DNA of 56,110 nucleotides from Bacteroidia bacterium 43-41. Its GTDB lineage: Bacteria; Bacteroidota; Bacteroidia; Bacteroidales; Dysgonomonadaceae. The DNA lies in contig MKTD01000045.1 of NCBI GenBank assembly GCA_001898165.1, positions 1 to 56,110 of the forward strand, given 5' to 3'. Position numbers and translations under genes: made by a program. The notes under the pieces were generated by a model that was given only the letters and a program-made list of their open reading frames with translations, was not told the DNA's origin and made no database searches. Shown here piece by piece: positions 9,001 through 16,683 of the stretch (its first letter is position 1; the number at the start of each line of letters is the position of its first letter).

Positions 9001-9591
9001 ATGTTTCACGAACCTGATTACGAAAAAGTACTAAAAACTATCAGTATAGAGAAAGCCAGCCGGGTAGGTCTGATTATTACGATCCCTGTTTTTTTGGTTT
9101 TTACCGTTCCTTATGTTTTAATACATGATAAAGGATTATCCGATTTATTCGAATACTTCAGGAATGGGATTTCGCCGGCAAAAATCGCAATGGGTTTTCT
9201 TCTGTTTACTGCTGCGATGGTTATCGGAATTGTTTTGCACGAGCTCATTCACGGCATCACCTGGGCACTTTTTGCAAAAAAAGGATTCAAATCCATCCGT
9301 TTCGGTGTGTTGTGGAAATTGCTTACGCCTTACTGCCACTGCACCGAACCGCTTAAAATCAAACATTATCTGCTGGGTGCCGTAACTCCGGCCATTTTTC
9401 TGGGATTCGTACCGGGCATTGCCGGTATTGCTGTTGAGAACTATCCGGTTACGCTTTTCGGAATTTTCTTTATCGTTGCCGCCATTGGCGATTTTATGAT
9501 TGTAAATCTTCTGAAAAATGAAAAACCGGATGATTATGCACAAGATCATCCTTCGGAAGCCGGGTGCTTTGTTTTCAGGAGAAAAAAGTGA
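9001..9591 (+). CDS. DUF3267-family membrane protein (putative zincin)
   Basis: An integral membrane protein of 196 residues with a zinc-protease-like motif, function unknown. The ATG at 9001 is chosen; an upstream TTG at 8986 in the same frame falls in the tail of the rho terminator. Hydrophobic segments are at about 25-45, 60-85, 120-140 and 145-165. The second is followed by HELIH, an HExxH pattern, in VLHELIHGITWALFAKKG, and GVLWKLLTPYCHCTEPLK comes soon after. This arrangement is that of DUF3267 proteins, proposed to be membrane zinc peptidases. Proteolysis has not been shown by anything seen here. It has almost no upstream spacer after the rho terminator. Confidence 0.8.
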   Translation: MFHEPDYEKVLKTISIEKASRVGLIITIPVFLVFTVPYVLIHDKGLSDLFEYFRNGISPAKIAMGFLLFTAAMVIGIVLHELIHGITWALFAKKGFKSIRFGVLWKLLTPYCHCTEPLKIKHYLLGAVTPAIFLGFVPGIAGIAVENYPVTLFGIFFIVAAIGDFMIVNLLKNEKPDDYAQDHPSEAGCFVFRRKK

Positions 9592-9652
9592 CTTTTTGAA
9601 GGCGAAGATCTTTTATTTACTTCTTTTGTAAGAGATTTAGACAGTTTCTGAG

Positions 9653-9660
9653 TATATTTG
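9653..9660 (+). promoter_or_regulatory. -7 box for the gene at 9680
   Basis: TATATTTG matches TAnnTTTG and lies 19 bases before the start codon. A clear -33 TTTG at 19-21 bases is missing; the nearest is TTTTG at 9624-9628. ACAGTTTCT, the reverse of AGAAACTGT, sits directly upstream at 9641-9649. Confidence 0.5.
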
Positions 9661-9679
9661 TGCAGCAAATCATTACTGA

Positions 9680-10696
9680 ATGAGAAAATTACAGTTTCCG
9701 GTTATTTTTGCCTTATTTTGCGGCATGGTAGCCTGCAATGGCAAGTCGGGTAATGACTCCACTCCTTCTTCCGAAGAAAACATAAAAAAAGAAGAGGTAA
9801 AAATTCGTAAACCGGTGGATCAAGCCGGATACGACGTTTTATTACAATATATTGCCAATGATGATACAACCGGGCTATGGCCTGTCCCGGACCAGCCATT
9901 ACCACTCGAGGGCGCTGTTCTGCCTTATAATCGGATAGTGGCGTATTATGGAAACTTGTATTCGAAAAACATGGGAGTTTTGGGAGAATATCCTCCCGAT
10001 GAAGTTTGGCGCCGGCTGGATAAGGAAGTGGAAGCGTGGAAAGCAGCCGATCCGAACACTCCGGTTTTACCGGCCATTCATTACATTGCCGTTGTGGCAC
10101 AAGGAAACGCAATGAAAGACGGAAAGTGGAGATTCCGGATGCCCGCGCATCAGATTGATTCGGCACTGGCCATTGCCAAGATGCGCAAAGCACTGGTTTT
10201 TCTGGATGTCCAGGTAGGATTAAGTACGGTTGAAGAGGAAATTCCTCAATTGGAGAAATACCTTCTGATGCCGCACGTACATCTGGGAATCGATCCCGAA
10301 TTTTCGATGAAAGACGGCACGCCTCCCGGTAAGAAAATAGGAACCTACGATGCAAAAGAGATTAATTTTTGTTCGGAATACCTGGCTGAACTTGTCAGGA
10401 AGAATAATCTCCCCCCTAAAATATTGGTTATTCATCGTTTTACGAAAGGGATGCTGACCAATTACAAGGACATCAGGCTCCGGCCCGAAGTGCAAATCGT
10501 AATCAATATGGACGGTTTTGGACGTCCCGAACTTAAATACAGCACATACGAAAGGTTTATTCGTCCGAAGCCGGTTCAGTTTACAGGGTTCAAACTTTTC
10601 TATAAAAACGATGTGAAACAATTTCCGCATCACATGCTGGCACCGGAAGAACTCATGAAATTGAGGCCAAGGCCGGTTTATATTCAGTATCAGTAA
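9680..10696 (+). CDS. Lipoprotein of unknown function
   Basis: 338 residues with a lipoprotein signal peptide: a hydrophobic run followed by GMVAC with Cys19. A low-complexity Ser/Glu/Lys linker (about 23-45) follows, as is usual for exported Bacteroidetes lipoproteins. The body (about 45-338) is soluble and I do not recognise its family. Conserved-looking segments include PYNRIVAYYGNLYS, LPAIHYIAVVAQG, LVFLDVQVGLSTVEEE, MPHVHLGIDPEFSMKDG and KILVIHRFTKGMLTNYKDI, reminiscent of a TIM-barrel-like fold, but this is only an impression. It lies 17 bases before glsA and may be co-transcribed with it. Confidence 0.75.
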   Translation: MRKLQFPVIFALFCGMVACNGKSGNDSTPSSEENIKKEEVKIRKPVDQAGYDVLLQYIANDDTTGLWPVPDQPLPLEGAVLPYNRIVAYYGNLYSKNMGVLGEYPPDEVWRRLDKEVEAWKAADPNTPVLPAIHYIAVVAQGNAMKDGKWRFRMPAHQIDSALAIAKMRKALVFLDVQVGLSTVEEEIPQLEKYLLMPHVHLGIDPEFSMKDGTPPGKKIGTYDAKEINFCSEYLAELVRKNNLPPKILVIHRFTKGMLTNYKDIRLRPEVQIVINMDGFGRPELKYSTYERFIRPKPVQFTGFKLFYKNDVKQFPHHMLAPEELMKLRPRPVYIQYQ

Positions 10697-10713
10697 CGTT
10701 GAACATTCTTATT

Positions 10714-11628
10714 ATGAACTACGAAAAAACCTTTCAAGAGATTTACGACGAACTTCAACACATTGAAGATGTCGGGCATGTCGCCGATTATATCCCCGAA
10801 CTGGCCCATGTTAACCCCGATCAATTCGGGGTACATTTAACCACCGTCAACGGCGAGCATTCTGCTTTCGGCGATTCTGATGTCAGGTTCTCCATTCAGA
10901 GTATCGCCAAAGTATTTTCGTTCGTGCTCGCCTACTCCCGGGTGAAAAGCAATATCTGGGAACGAATGGATCTGGAGCCTGCCGGAACACCTTTCAACTC
11001 ACTCGTACAATTGGAATACGACAAAGGGATACCGCGAAATCCGTTAATCAACGCAGGAGCCATTGTGGTGTGCGATATTTTGACCGATGAGCTTGCTTCT
11101 CCCAGGGAAAATGTGCTTTCATTTATCCGCAGCCTCTCGAAAAACAGCGCTATCGATTACAATCCCATTGTCGCACATTCCGAAAAGAGATCCGGCTTTC
11201 GGAATTACGCGCTGGTCAACCTGATGAAATCTTTCGGAAATATTAAAAACGACATAGAAAAAGTGATGGACCTCTATTTCAGTATCTGCTCCATCGAGAT
11301 GAGTTGCAAAGAGTTATCGGAATCTTTTTTGTTTCTTGCCAACAACGGAGTTGTTCCCCACTCCGGCGAAAGAATTTTGTCACCCAGCCGTACCAAACGC
11401 ACCAATGCGCTCATGCAGACCTGCGGTTTCTACGACGAAGCCGGGCAGTTTACCTTCAAAGTGGGGCTCCCCGGAAAAAGCGGCGTGGGTGGAGGCATTG
11501 TAGCCGTGCATCCCGAAAAATACTCTATCGCCGTTTGGAGTCCACGCCTGAACAAAAAAGGAAACTCATACAAAGGGATGCTTTTCCTGGAAGAGTTTAC
11601 AACAAAAACAAAATTATCGATTTTCTGA
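10714..11628 (+). CDS. glsA: Glutaminase A
   Basis: Hydrolyses L-glutamine to L-glutamate and ammonia in the cytoplasm. It has 304 residues, close to the usual 300-310. The ATG at 10714 (MNYEKTFQ) is preferred over a TTG at 10699. The serine-dependent beta-lactamase-like fold shows SIQSIAKVFS, with the catalytic S-x-x-K formed by Ser-Ile-Ala-Lys (about 60-65). PRNPLINAGAIVV and the C-terminal GLPGKSGVGGGIVAVHP glycine-rich loop are also present. Homologues act in glutamate supply or acid resistance. A block of heptanucleotide repeats starts two bases after its stop codon. Confidence 0.95.
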   Translation: MNYEKTFQEIYDELQHIEDVGHVADYIPELAHVNPDQFGVHLTTVNGEHSAFGDSDVRFSIQSIAKVFSFVLAYSRVKSNIWERMDLEPAGTPFNSLVQLEYDKGIPRNPLINAGAIVVCDILTDELASPRENVLSFIRSLSKNSAIDYNPIVAHSEKRSGFRNYALVNLMKSFGNIKNDIEKVMDLYFSICSIEMSCKELSESFLFLANNGVVPHSGERILSPSRTKRTNALMQTCGFYDEAGQFTFKVGLPGKSGVGGGIVAVHPEKYSIAVWSPRLNKKGNSYKGMLFLEEFTTKTKLSIF

Positions 11629-11630
11629 TT

Positions 11631-11749
11631 AACAAAGAACAAAGAACAAAGAACAAAGAACAAAGAACAAAGAACAAAGAACAAAGAATAAAGAATAAAG
11701 AATAAAGATACAAGATACAAGATACAAGATACAAGATAAAGGATAAAAG
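11631..11749. repeat. 17-unit heptanucleotide tandem repeat
   Basis: Seventeen consecutive 7-bp units without a phase break: eight AACAAAG (11631-11686), three AATAAAG (11687-11707), four ATACAAG (11708-11735), then ATAAAGG and ATAAAAG. It begins two bases after the glsA stop codon. A looser heptad run (TTACGAA, TTACAAA, TTAAAAA) follows around 11780-11800. The block has no open frame of interest; a chance frame reads it as an NKEQRTK repeat. Similar heptads lie at 20181, 31458 and 32295. Confidence 0.95.
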
Positions 11750-11858
11750 ACGGGCTGAAAACCGAACAAAGAAGAAATAATTACGAATTACAAATTAAAA
11801 ACATTGAACGTTAAACCTCTTTCAAAATCTTAAATTTACAAAAATCATCCTTTAGCAA

Positions 11859-11889
11859 TTGCCTTTTCATTTGAAAAGCCTTATTTTTG
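11859..11889 (+). promoter_or_regulatory. Promoter of the coiled-coil membrane protein gene
   Basis: TTG at 11859-11861 and TATTTTTG at 11882-11889 are separated by 20 bases, matching the Bacteroidetes -33/-7 arrangement. The start codon at 11917 is 27 bases further on. Confidence 0.6.
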
Positions 11890-11916
11890 CGACAAAATAA
11901 AGAAACTCTCCATAGC

Positions 11917-12807
11917 ATGAAAATAGATTTCAAAGAACGTACACCGCAATTAATCGCCATCATAGGGGTTTTATTACTGGTTTTAACCGTTGCTGTTGTT
12001 TATATCGTCAGTAAAAACAAACAGATAAACACCATAGAACGACAATTTGCCGTTGACAAGCAGGAACTCGAGGATGAGTACGAAGCCATTTCCATGCAGT
12101 ACGAAGGGTTCAAGTTCAGTGTTCAAAACGATTCGTTGCTTTATAAACTGGAGAACGAACAGGCAAAAGTACAACGGTTACAGGAACAGTTACGCATGAC
12201 CGATGCCGCGAATAAAGCCGAAATAAAACGGCTGAAAGACGAACTGGCCACCTTGCGAAAAATTCTCAAATCCTATGTTCAGCAAATTGATTCGCTGCAC
12301 AGGTTAAATACCGAGTTGCAGGCCAAAAACGAACAGATCACACAACAATATCAGCAAACCAGCCGCACCCTGAATCAAGTTTCGCAGGAAAAAGCGCAAT
12401 TGAGCGAGAAAGTGACCCTCGCTTCCAAGCTCGATGCCACCGGAATAAACGTAAAAGCAGTGAATAATCGTGGCAAAGAACAAAAACGGTTGAGCCGCAG
12501 TTCGCAGTTTGTAGTTTCGTTCCTTATTACCAAAAACATTACGGCCGAACCCGGCGAAAGGACCATCTACGTCCGCATTATGTCGCCCGACGGCGGGGTG
12601 TTGACGAAAAACCCGGGCAGCACGTTTCCTTACGAAAACGGTAACCTTCAATATTCCATTAAGCGAATTGTAGAGTATGGCGGCGAAGAAATTCCGGTTA
12701 CCATGTACTGGGATATCGAAGAGTTCCTGATGCCCGGAACATACAAAGCCGATATTTTTGCCGACGGCAGCCTCATCGGTTCCCGAAGCTTTCCGATGGA
12801 AGAGTAG
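11917..12807 (+). CDS. Membrane-anchored coiled-coil protein of unknown function
   Basis: 296 residues. The ATG at 11917 (MKIDFKERTPQ) fits the promoter at 11859-11889; an in-frame TTG at 11887 lies inside the -7 box. One transmembrane segment (about 11-30, LIAIIGVLLLVLTVAVVYIV) is followed by a long Lys/Glu/Gln-rich coiled coil (about 35-170). A beta-rich C-terminal domain (about 190-296) contains FVVSFLITKNITAEPGERTIYVRIMSPDG and EIPVTMYWDIEEFLMPGTYKADIFADG. The topology suggests a short cytoplasmic tail and a large periplasmic part. I do not recognise a named family. Similar single-pass coiled-coil proteins of Bacteroidetes are annotated as hypothetical. Confidence 0.78.
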   Translation: MKIDFKERTPQLIAIIGVLLLVLTVAVVYIVSKNKQINTIERQFAVDKQELEDEYEAISMQYEGFKFSVQNDSLLYKLENEQAKVQRLQEQLRMTDAANKAEIKRLKDELATLRKILKSYVQQIDSLHRLNTELQAKNEQITQQYQQTSRTLNQVSQEKAQLSEKVTLASKLDATGINVKAVNNRGKEQKRLSRSSQFVVSFLITKNITAEPGERTIYVRIMSPDGGVLTKNPGSTFPYENGNLQYSIKRIVEYGGEEIPVTMYWDIEEFLMPGTYKADIFADGSLIGSRSFPMEE

Positions 12808-12900
12808 TGGACGACGAAAAGATTGGGCAGCTTTGTATAACTTAACGCTTCCCGGCAAATATTTAACAATCTTTGTGCAGCGTTTTTCACAAAACCGCAT

Positions 12901-12999
12901 CTATATTATACAGTAATATAACTGAACTTTCGCATGTTTTACCGGATAACACATGCGACTAAAGCATATGACTTGCGAAAGTTGAATAATATAATATAG
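12901..12999. repeat. Nested palindromic element, copy 1
   Basis: A 99-bp intergenic block with three layers of inverted symmetry. The outer arms are CTATATTATA (12901-12910) and TATAATATAG (12990-12999). The middle arms are AACTTTCGCA (12925-12934) and TGCGAAAGTT (12974-12983). The inner arms are TCGCATGT (12930-12937) and ACATGCGA (12951-12958). A related copy with the same middle and inner layers is at 27155-27226. It lies directly before the start of the next gene. No transposase or clear target duplication is seen. Confidence 0.8.
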
Positions 13000-13007
13000 A
13001 ACCACTC

Positions 13008-13574
13008 TTGAACTTTAGCATCAGACAAATAACAAAAATACCGTTTCTTTTCCTTTTATGCTTTGTAACTACAGTTTTTGTTTCGGAACTAAAAGCACAG
13101 GAATTCAACGACGAAATGAAGAAAAAACTTCGCCAATCGCTTGGTGCGCCCGAACAGAAACCGATACATCATCAACAAGCCACCCAGATACTTCCGCAAC
13201 AGAACCAGGAAGTCCTTAAAGTCTCACCAACCACAAAATTGCCTACCAAGTTCGACAGGATTGCCATACTCCATCCTTTACCGCCGGAACCAAAAATAAA
13301 TATAGATCTTAACGTGACAAATACCGGCAACAGCCAGTCAGACAGAGCCCGGATAGATTATTCCAACGGGAAATTCAATCCCGTGCCCGATGCCCGCAGC
13401 GTCACACAATGGATACAATATACCCGGGGAGATTATGGCGTAGGAATTTATACCGGCGAAAGCAAAGGATCAGCCGGATTTGATGCCGACCCCGTCCGCG
13501 CTATTCAAAACTATAAAGCCCGCAAACGGAAAGAGAAAGTGGACAGAATAAAGAAAGCGTACGGGCAAGAGTAA
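13008..13574 (+). CDS. Small exported protein of unknown function
   Basis: 188 residues with a cleavable signal peptide (about 1-30, hydrophobic PFLFLLCFVTTVFVSELKA then Q). The only in-frame start that keeps the signal peptide is TTG at 13008, giving MNFSIRQITK; there is no ATG nearby. The mature part is basic and polar: a Gln/Pro-rich stretch (about 45-75), then ILHPLPPEPKINIDL and a C-terminal Lys/Arg-rich tail (about 165-188). The GDYGVGIYTGES region may be a small beta fold. Family not recognised. The palindromic element at 12901-12999 ends eight bases before the start, and may have replaced the original upstream region. Confidence 0.65.
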   Translation: MNFSIRQITKIPFLFLLCFVTTVFVSELKAQEFNDEMKKKLRQSLGAPEQKPIHHQQATQILPQQNQEVLKVSPTTKLPTKFDRIAILHPLPPEPKINIDLNVTNTGNSQSDRARIDYSNGKFNPVPDARSVTQWIQYTRGDYGVGIYTGESKGSAGFDADPVRAIQNYKARKRKEKVDRIKKAYGQE

Positions 13575-13597
13575 TACAATTTTTATCAATCTCCTCC

Positions 13598-13627
13598 TTG
13601 CCAACTTAAAATAAATGATTAATTTTG
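13598..13627 (+). promoter_or_regulatory. Promoter of the hexuronate operon
   Basis: CTTG ending at 13600 and TAATTTTG at 13620-13627 are 19 bases apart, an excellent match to the Bacteroidetes consensus. The uxaC start is at 13686, leaving a leader of about 50 nt. No obvious operator palindrome was seen. Confidence 0.7.
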
Positions 13628-13685
13628 GAAAATCAAATCTCTTTTATGAGATTGACTGTGTACGTAAACAAAAATATATAGCCGT

Positions 13686-15092
13686 ATGAAAAAGTTTATC
13701 CATAAAAATTTTCTGTTACAAACGGATGCTGCAAGAGAATTGTATCATGAACACGCAAAGAAACAACCGATTATCGATTATCACTGTCACCTGGACCCTT
13801 CGCACATTGCTGCCGACCGGAAATTCGACAATCTGGGGCAAATATGGCTCGAGGGCGATCACTATAAATGGCGTGCCATGAGGACCAACGGAATTGACGA
13901 ACGCTACTGTACGGGTAAAGATACATCGGATTGGGAAAAATTCGAAAAATGGGCTGAAACCGTACCCTATACCATGCGTAATCCACTATATCACTGGACT
14001 CATCTGGAACTGAAAACAGCTTTTGATGTGGACGAGTTGCTCAACCCGAAAACGGCAAAAAAAATCTATGATATTTGTACGGAAAAGCTCAGGACACCCG
14101 AATTTTCCGCACGGGGACTGATGAAAAAATACAACGTTGAGGTAGTTTGCACTACCGATGATCCTGCCGATACGCTGGAGCATCATATCTCTTTAAGGGA
14201 TGAGGGGTTTGGAATTAAAGTCCTGCCTACCTGGCGGCCGGACAAGGCCATGGCTGTTGAGAGGCCGACCGGATACAGGACCTATCTGGAAAAATTATCC
14301 GAAATATCGGGGATTACCATTCTTAAGTTCAACGATTTGATTGAGGCCTTACGGAACCGTCACGATTTCTTTGCATCTGTCGGCTGTAAATTATCCGACC
14401 ACGGAGTAGAGGAGTTTTATGCCGAACCCTACACACCGGCGGAAATAGAAAACATTTTCGATAAAGTATATGGCGGAAATGAATTATCGAAAGAAGAAGT
14501 CCTCAAATTCAAATCGGCAATGCTTTACGAAGGAGCTGTCATGGATTGGGAAAAAGGCTGGACACAGCAATTTCATTACGGAGCTATCCGCAACAACAAC
14601 ACCCGGTTGTTTAATCAACTAGGGCCTGACACAGGCTTCGACTCCATAGGTGATTTCAATGTTGCAAAGACCATGAGCCGTTTTTTTGACCAATTGGATA
14701 AAAGCAACAAATTAACTAAAACCATTATTTACAATCTTAATCCGAGGGATAATGATATGCTGGCCACCATGATAGGAAACTTCCAGGACGGCTCCGTCGC
14801 AGGCAAGATGCAATTCGGCTCCGGATGGTGGTTTCTGGACCAAAAAGCAGGTATGGAAGCACAAATGAATTCATTATCAAACCTGGGCCTTTTGAGCAGG
14901 TTTGTAGGAATGCTGACCGATTCACGCAGCTTCCTCTCCTATCCCCGTCACGAATATTTCCGCCGTATATTGTGCAACCTTATCGGAAATGATATCGAAA
15001 ACGGTTTATTGCCCAAATCGGAAATGGAGTTTTTGGGACAAATGGTAGAAAACATCTCCTATCACAACGCAAAAAAATTCTTTGACTTTTAA
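13686..15092 (+). CDS. uxaC: Glucuronate (uronate) isomerase
   Basis: Interconverts D-glucuronate with D-fructuronate and D-galacturonate with D-tagaturonate, the first cytoplasmic step of hexuronate breakdown. The 468 residues match the family length. Metal-binding amidohydrolase-like marks are seen: IIDYHCHLDPSHIA (about 31-44), TTDDPADTLEHH in the middle, and KMQFGSGWWFLDQKAGMEAQM with SYPRHEYFRRILC near the end, all typical of UxaC. It is the first gene after the promoter at 13598-13627 and lies 23 bases before uxaE. Confidence 0.97.
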   Translation: MKKFIHKNFLLQTDAARELYHEHAKKQPIIDYHCHLDPSHIAADRKFDNLGQIWLEGDHYKWRAMRTNGIDERYCTGKDTSDWEKFEKWAETVPYTMRNPLYHWTHLELKTAFDVDELLNPKTAKKIYDICTEKLRTPEFSARGLMKKYNVEVVCTTDDPADTLEHHISLRDEGFGIKVLPTWRPDKAMAVERPTGYRTYLEKLSEISGITILKFNDLIEALRNRHDFFASVGCKLSDHGVEEFYAEPYTPAEIENIFDKVYGGNELSKEEVLKFKSAMLYEGAVMDWEKGWTQQFHYGAIRNNNTRLFNQLGPDTGFDSIGDFNVAKTMSRFFDQLDKSNKLTKTIIYNLNPRDNDMLATMIGNFQDGSVAGKMQFGSGWWFLDQKAGMEAQMNSLSNLGLLSRFVGMLTDSRSFLSYPRHEYFRRILCNLIGNDIENGLLPKSEMEFLGQMVENISYHNAKKFFDF

Positions 15093-15115
15093 TAAAAAAA
15101 TAAAAACATAACTGC

Positions 15116-16363
15116 ATGAAACCAGAAAAATTCAGTATCGGAACCGGCGACCGGTTTTCTCATCAGGGAGAAGCACAGTTGAGAGCCATTTTAAAGGCAA
15201 ACAGCAAAGGAGTTAACATAAGTCCCGTATGGAATAAATCGAACAGGGAGCACGTTTACGTGAACTCAAAGCCGGAAGACGTTAGAAAAGAGGCCGATTC
15301 CGCCGTACAGAACCTTAATTTCACCGGTAAATACTTTGTTGATGCCGACCATATCAATCTCGGTACAGTAGGTCCGTTTGTTGCATCGGCTGACTTCTTC
15401 ACACTGGATGTTGCATCGTTTATCGGGAAAGGAAGTTCCGATGATGAGGTGAACGAATTTTTATCTTCCTGCGAAAAACAGTTGGGAGAATTAAATATAC
15501 CGGGCATGAAAGAGCCCCTTCGTGTAACAGAAGATCTGCTGAGAAATATCGCCCGTAAATTTTTAGCTGCAACCCGGCAAGCAGCCGACATTTACAACTA
15601 CCTGAAAACAGAAAAAGGCGAAGGCAACTTCATCACGGAAGTATCGATGGATGAAGTGGAATCACCGCAAACACCTGTCGAGATGCTTTTCATTCTTAAG
15701 ATGCTGGCAGATAAAGGCGTTCCGGCACAGACAATTGCTCCGAAATTTACCGGACGTTTCAATAAAGGTGTCGATTATGTGGGAGATTTAGTCCAATTCG
15801 AAAAAGAATTTGAAGAAGATGTGCTGGTGATCGATTTTGCAATAAAAGAATTCGGGCTCCCCGAAGAATTGAAATTGAGTGTCCACTCCGGCAGTGACAA
15901 ATTCTCTATTTATCCGATAATGTCAAAAATAATAAACAAACACGATAAAGGATTACACCTGAAAACTGCCGGCACAACCTGGCTCGAAGAAGTTATCGGC
16001 CTTGCTGTGGCGGGTGGAGAAGCATTGGCGCTGGCCAAAAAGATTTATGCCGGTTCATACAACCGGAAAGACGAACTGTGCGCACCTTACGCCGACGTTA
16101 TCGATATTGACGCCACTAAACTTCCGTCGGTGGAGGAAGTTAACAAATGGTCAGGTAAAAAATTCGCGGACACATTGCGCCATATCCCCGGACATCCCGA
16201 TTACAATTCTAACTTCCGCCAGTTAATTCACGTAGCTTATAAAGTAGCCGCCGAATTGGGAAATGAGTACACCGATGCGCTTAAACAATATGCGGATATA
16301 ATCGGTTCCTGCGTGGAAGAAAATATTTACGACAGGCACCTGAAAAGACTTTTTAATTTATAA
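15116..16363 (+). CDS. uxaE: Tagaturonate epimerase
   Basis: Predicted to epimerise D-tagaturonate to D-fructuronate, so that galacturonate is funnelled into the glucuronate branch without tagaturonate reductase and altronate dehydratase. The 415 residues carry features of the UxaE family: the N-terminal SIGTGDRFSHQGEAQLRA, then YFVDADHINLGTVGPFVASADFFTLDV with candidate metal ligands, KLSVHSGSDKFSIYPI and HLKTAGTTWLEEVIG. The neighbours uxaC and exuT support the role. UxaE was first described in Thermotoga maritima; the assignment here rests on sequence recognition and context. Confidence 0.88.
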   Translation: MKPEKFSIGTGDRFSHQGEAQLRAILKANSKGVNISPVWNKSNREHVYVNSKPEDVRKEADSAVQNLNFTGKYFVDADHINLGTVGPFVASADFFTLDVASFIGKGSSDDEVNEFLSSCEKQLGELNIPGMKEPLRVTEDLLRNIARKFLAATRQAADIYNYLKTEKGEGNFITEVSMDEVESPQTPVEMLFILKMLADKGVPAQTIAPKFTGRFNKGVDYVGDLVQFEKEFEEDVLVIDFAIKEFGLPEELKLSVHSGSDKFSIYPIMSKIINKHDKGLHLKTAGTTWLEEVIGLAVAGGEALALAKKIYAGSYNRKDELCAPYADVIDIDATKLPSVEEVNKWSGKKFADTLRHIPGHPDYNSNFRQLIHVAYKVAAELGNEYTDALKQYADIIGSCVEENIYDRHLKRLFNL

Positions 16364-16401
16364 ACGCAATAAGCGCTGCATAAATACTAAAATTTCATAC
16401 A

Positions 16402-16683
16402 AAAAAAGTCACTTTTGGGGAAATCATGCTGCGACTGGCAACCTCCGGACACCGGATATTTGTTCAATCGAACAGCGTGGCTCACCTTCGGCGGGGAGAA
16501 GCCAACGTGGCAATTTCACTCGCCAATTACGGAATCCCGATCGAATTCGTCACCCGTTTACCTCAAAACGACATTGCAGACCGGCGCATCTCCGAACTGC
16601 GAAAATGCAATGTGACAAAAAAGCTTATCCATTATCACGAAATACAATCAGTGATCAAGAAACTTAAAACAAAAATAATATGA
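16402..16683 (+). pseudogene. kdgK: Remnant of 2-dehydro-3-deoxygluconokinase (kdgK)
   Basis: About 75 codons of the N-terminus of a PfkB-family KDG kinase survive: KKVTFGEIMLRLATSGHR, then GEANVAISLANYG, IEFVTRLPQNDIADRRI and SELRKCNV. The complete enzyme is about 340 residues. After CNVTKK the match stops, and an unrelated basic tail of some 20 codons runs to a TGA that overlaps the exuT start (ATGA). The start codon is missing too: ACA or CAT precede KKVTFGE in frame, and the first ATG is the internal one of GEIML. The usual GGGEANVA is RRGEANVA here. An internal deletion plus start loss is the simplest reading. A working kdgK would have to lie elsewhere. Confidence 0.82.

Noticed and set aside
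11304-11705. A frame with NKEQRTK repeats at the end of glsA
   Set aside because: It is a shadow of glsA running into the heptad DNA repeat; the apparent protein repeat is only the 7-bp DNA period read in three frames.
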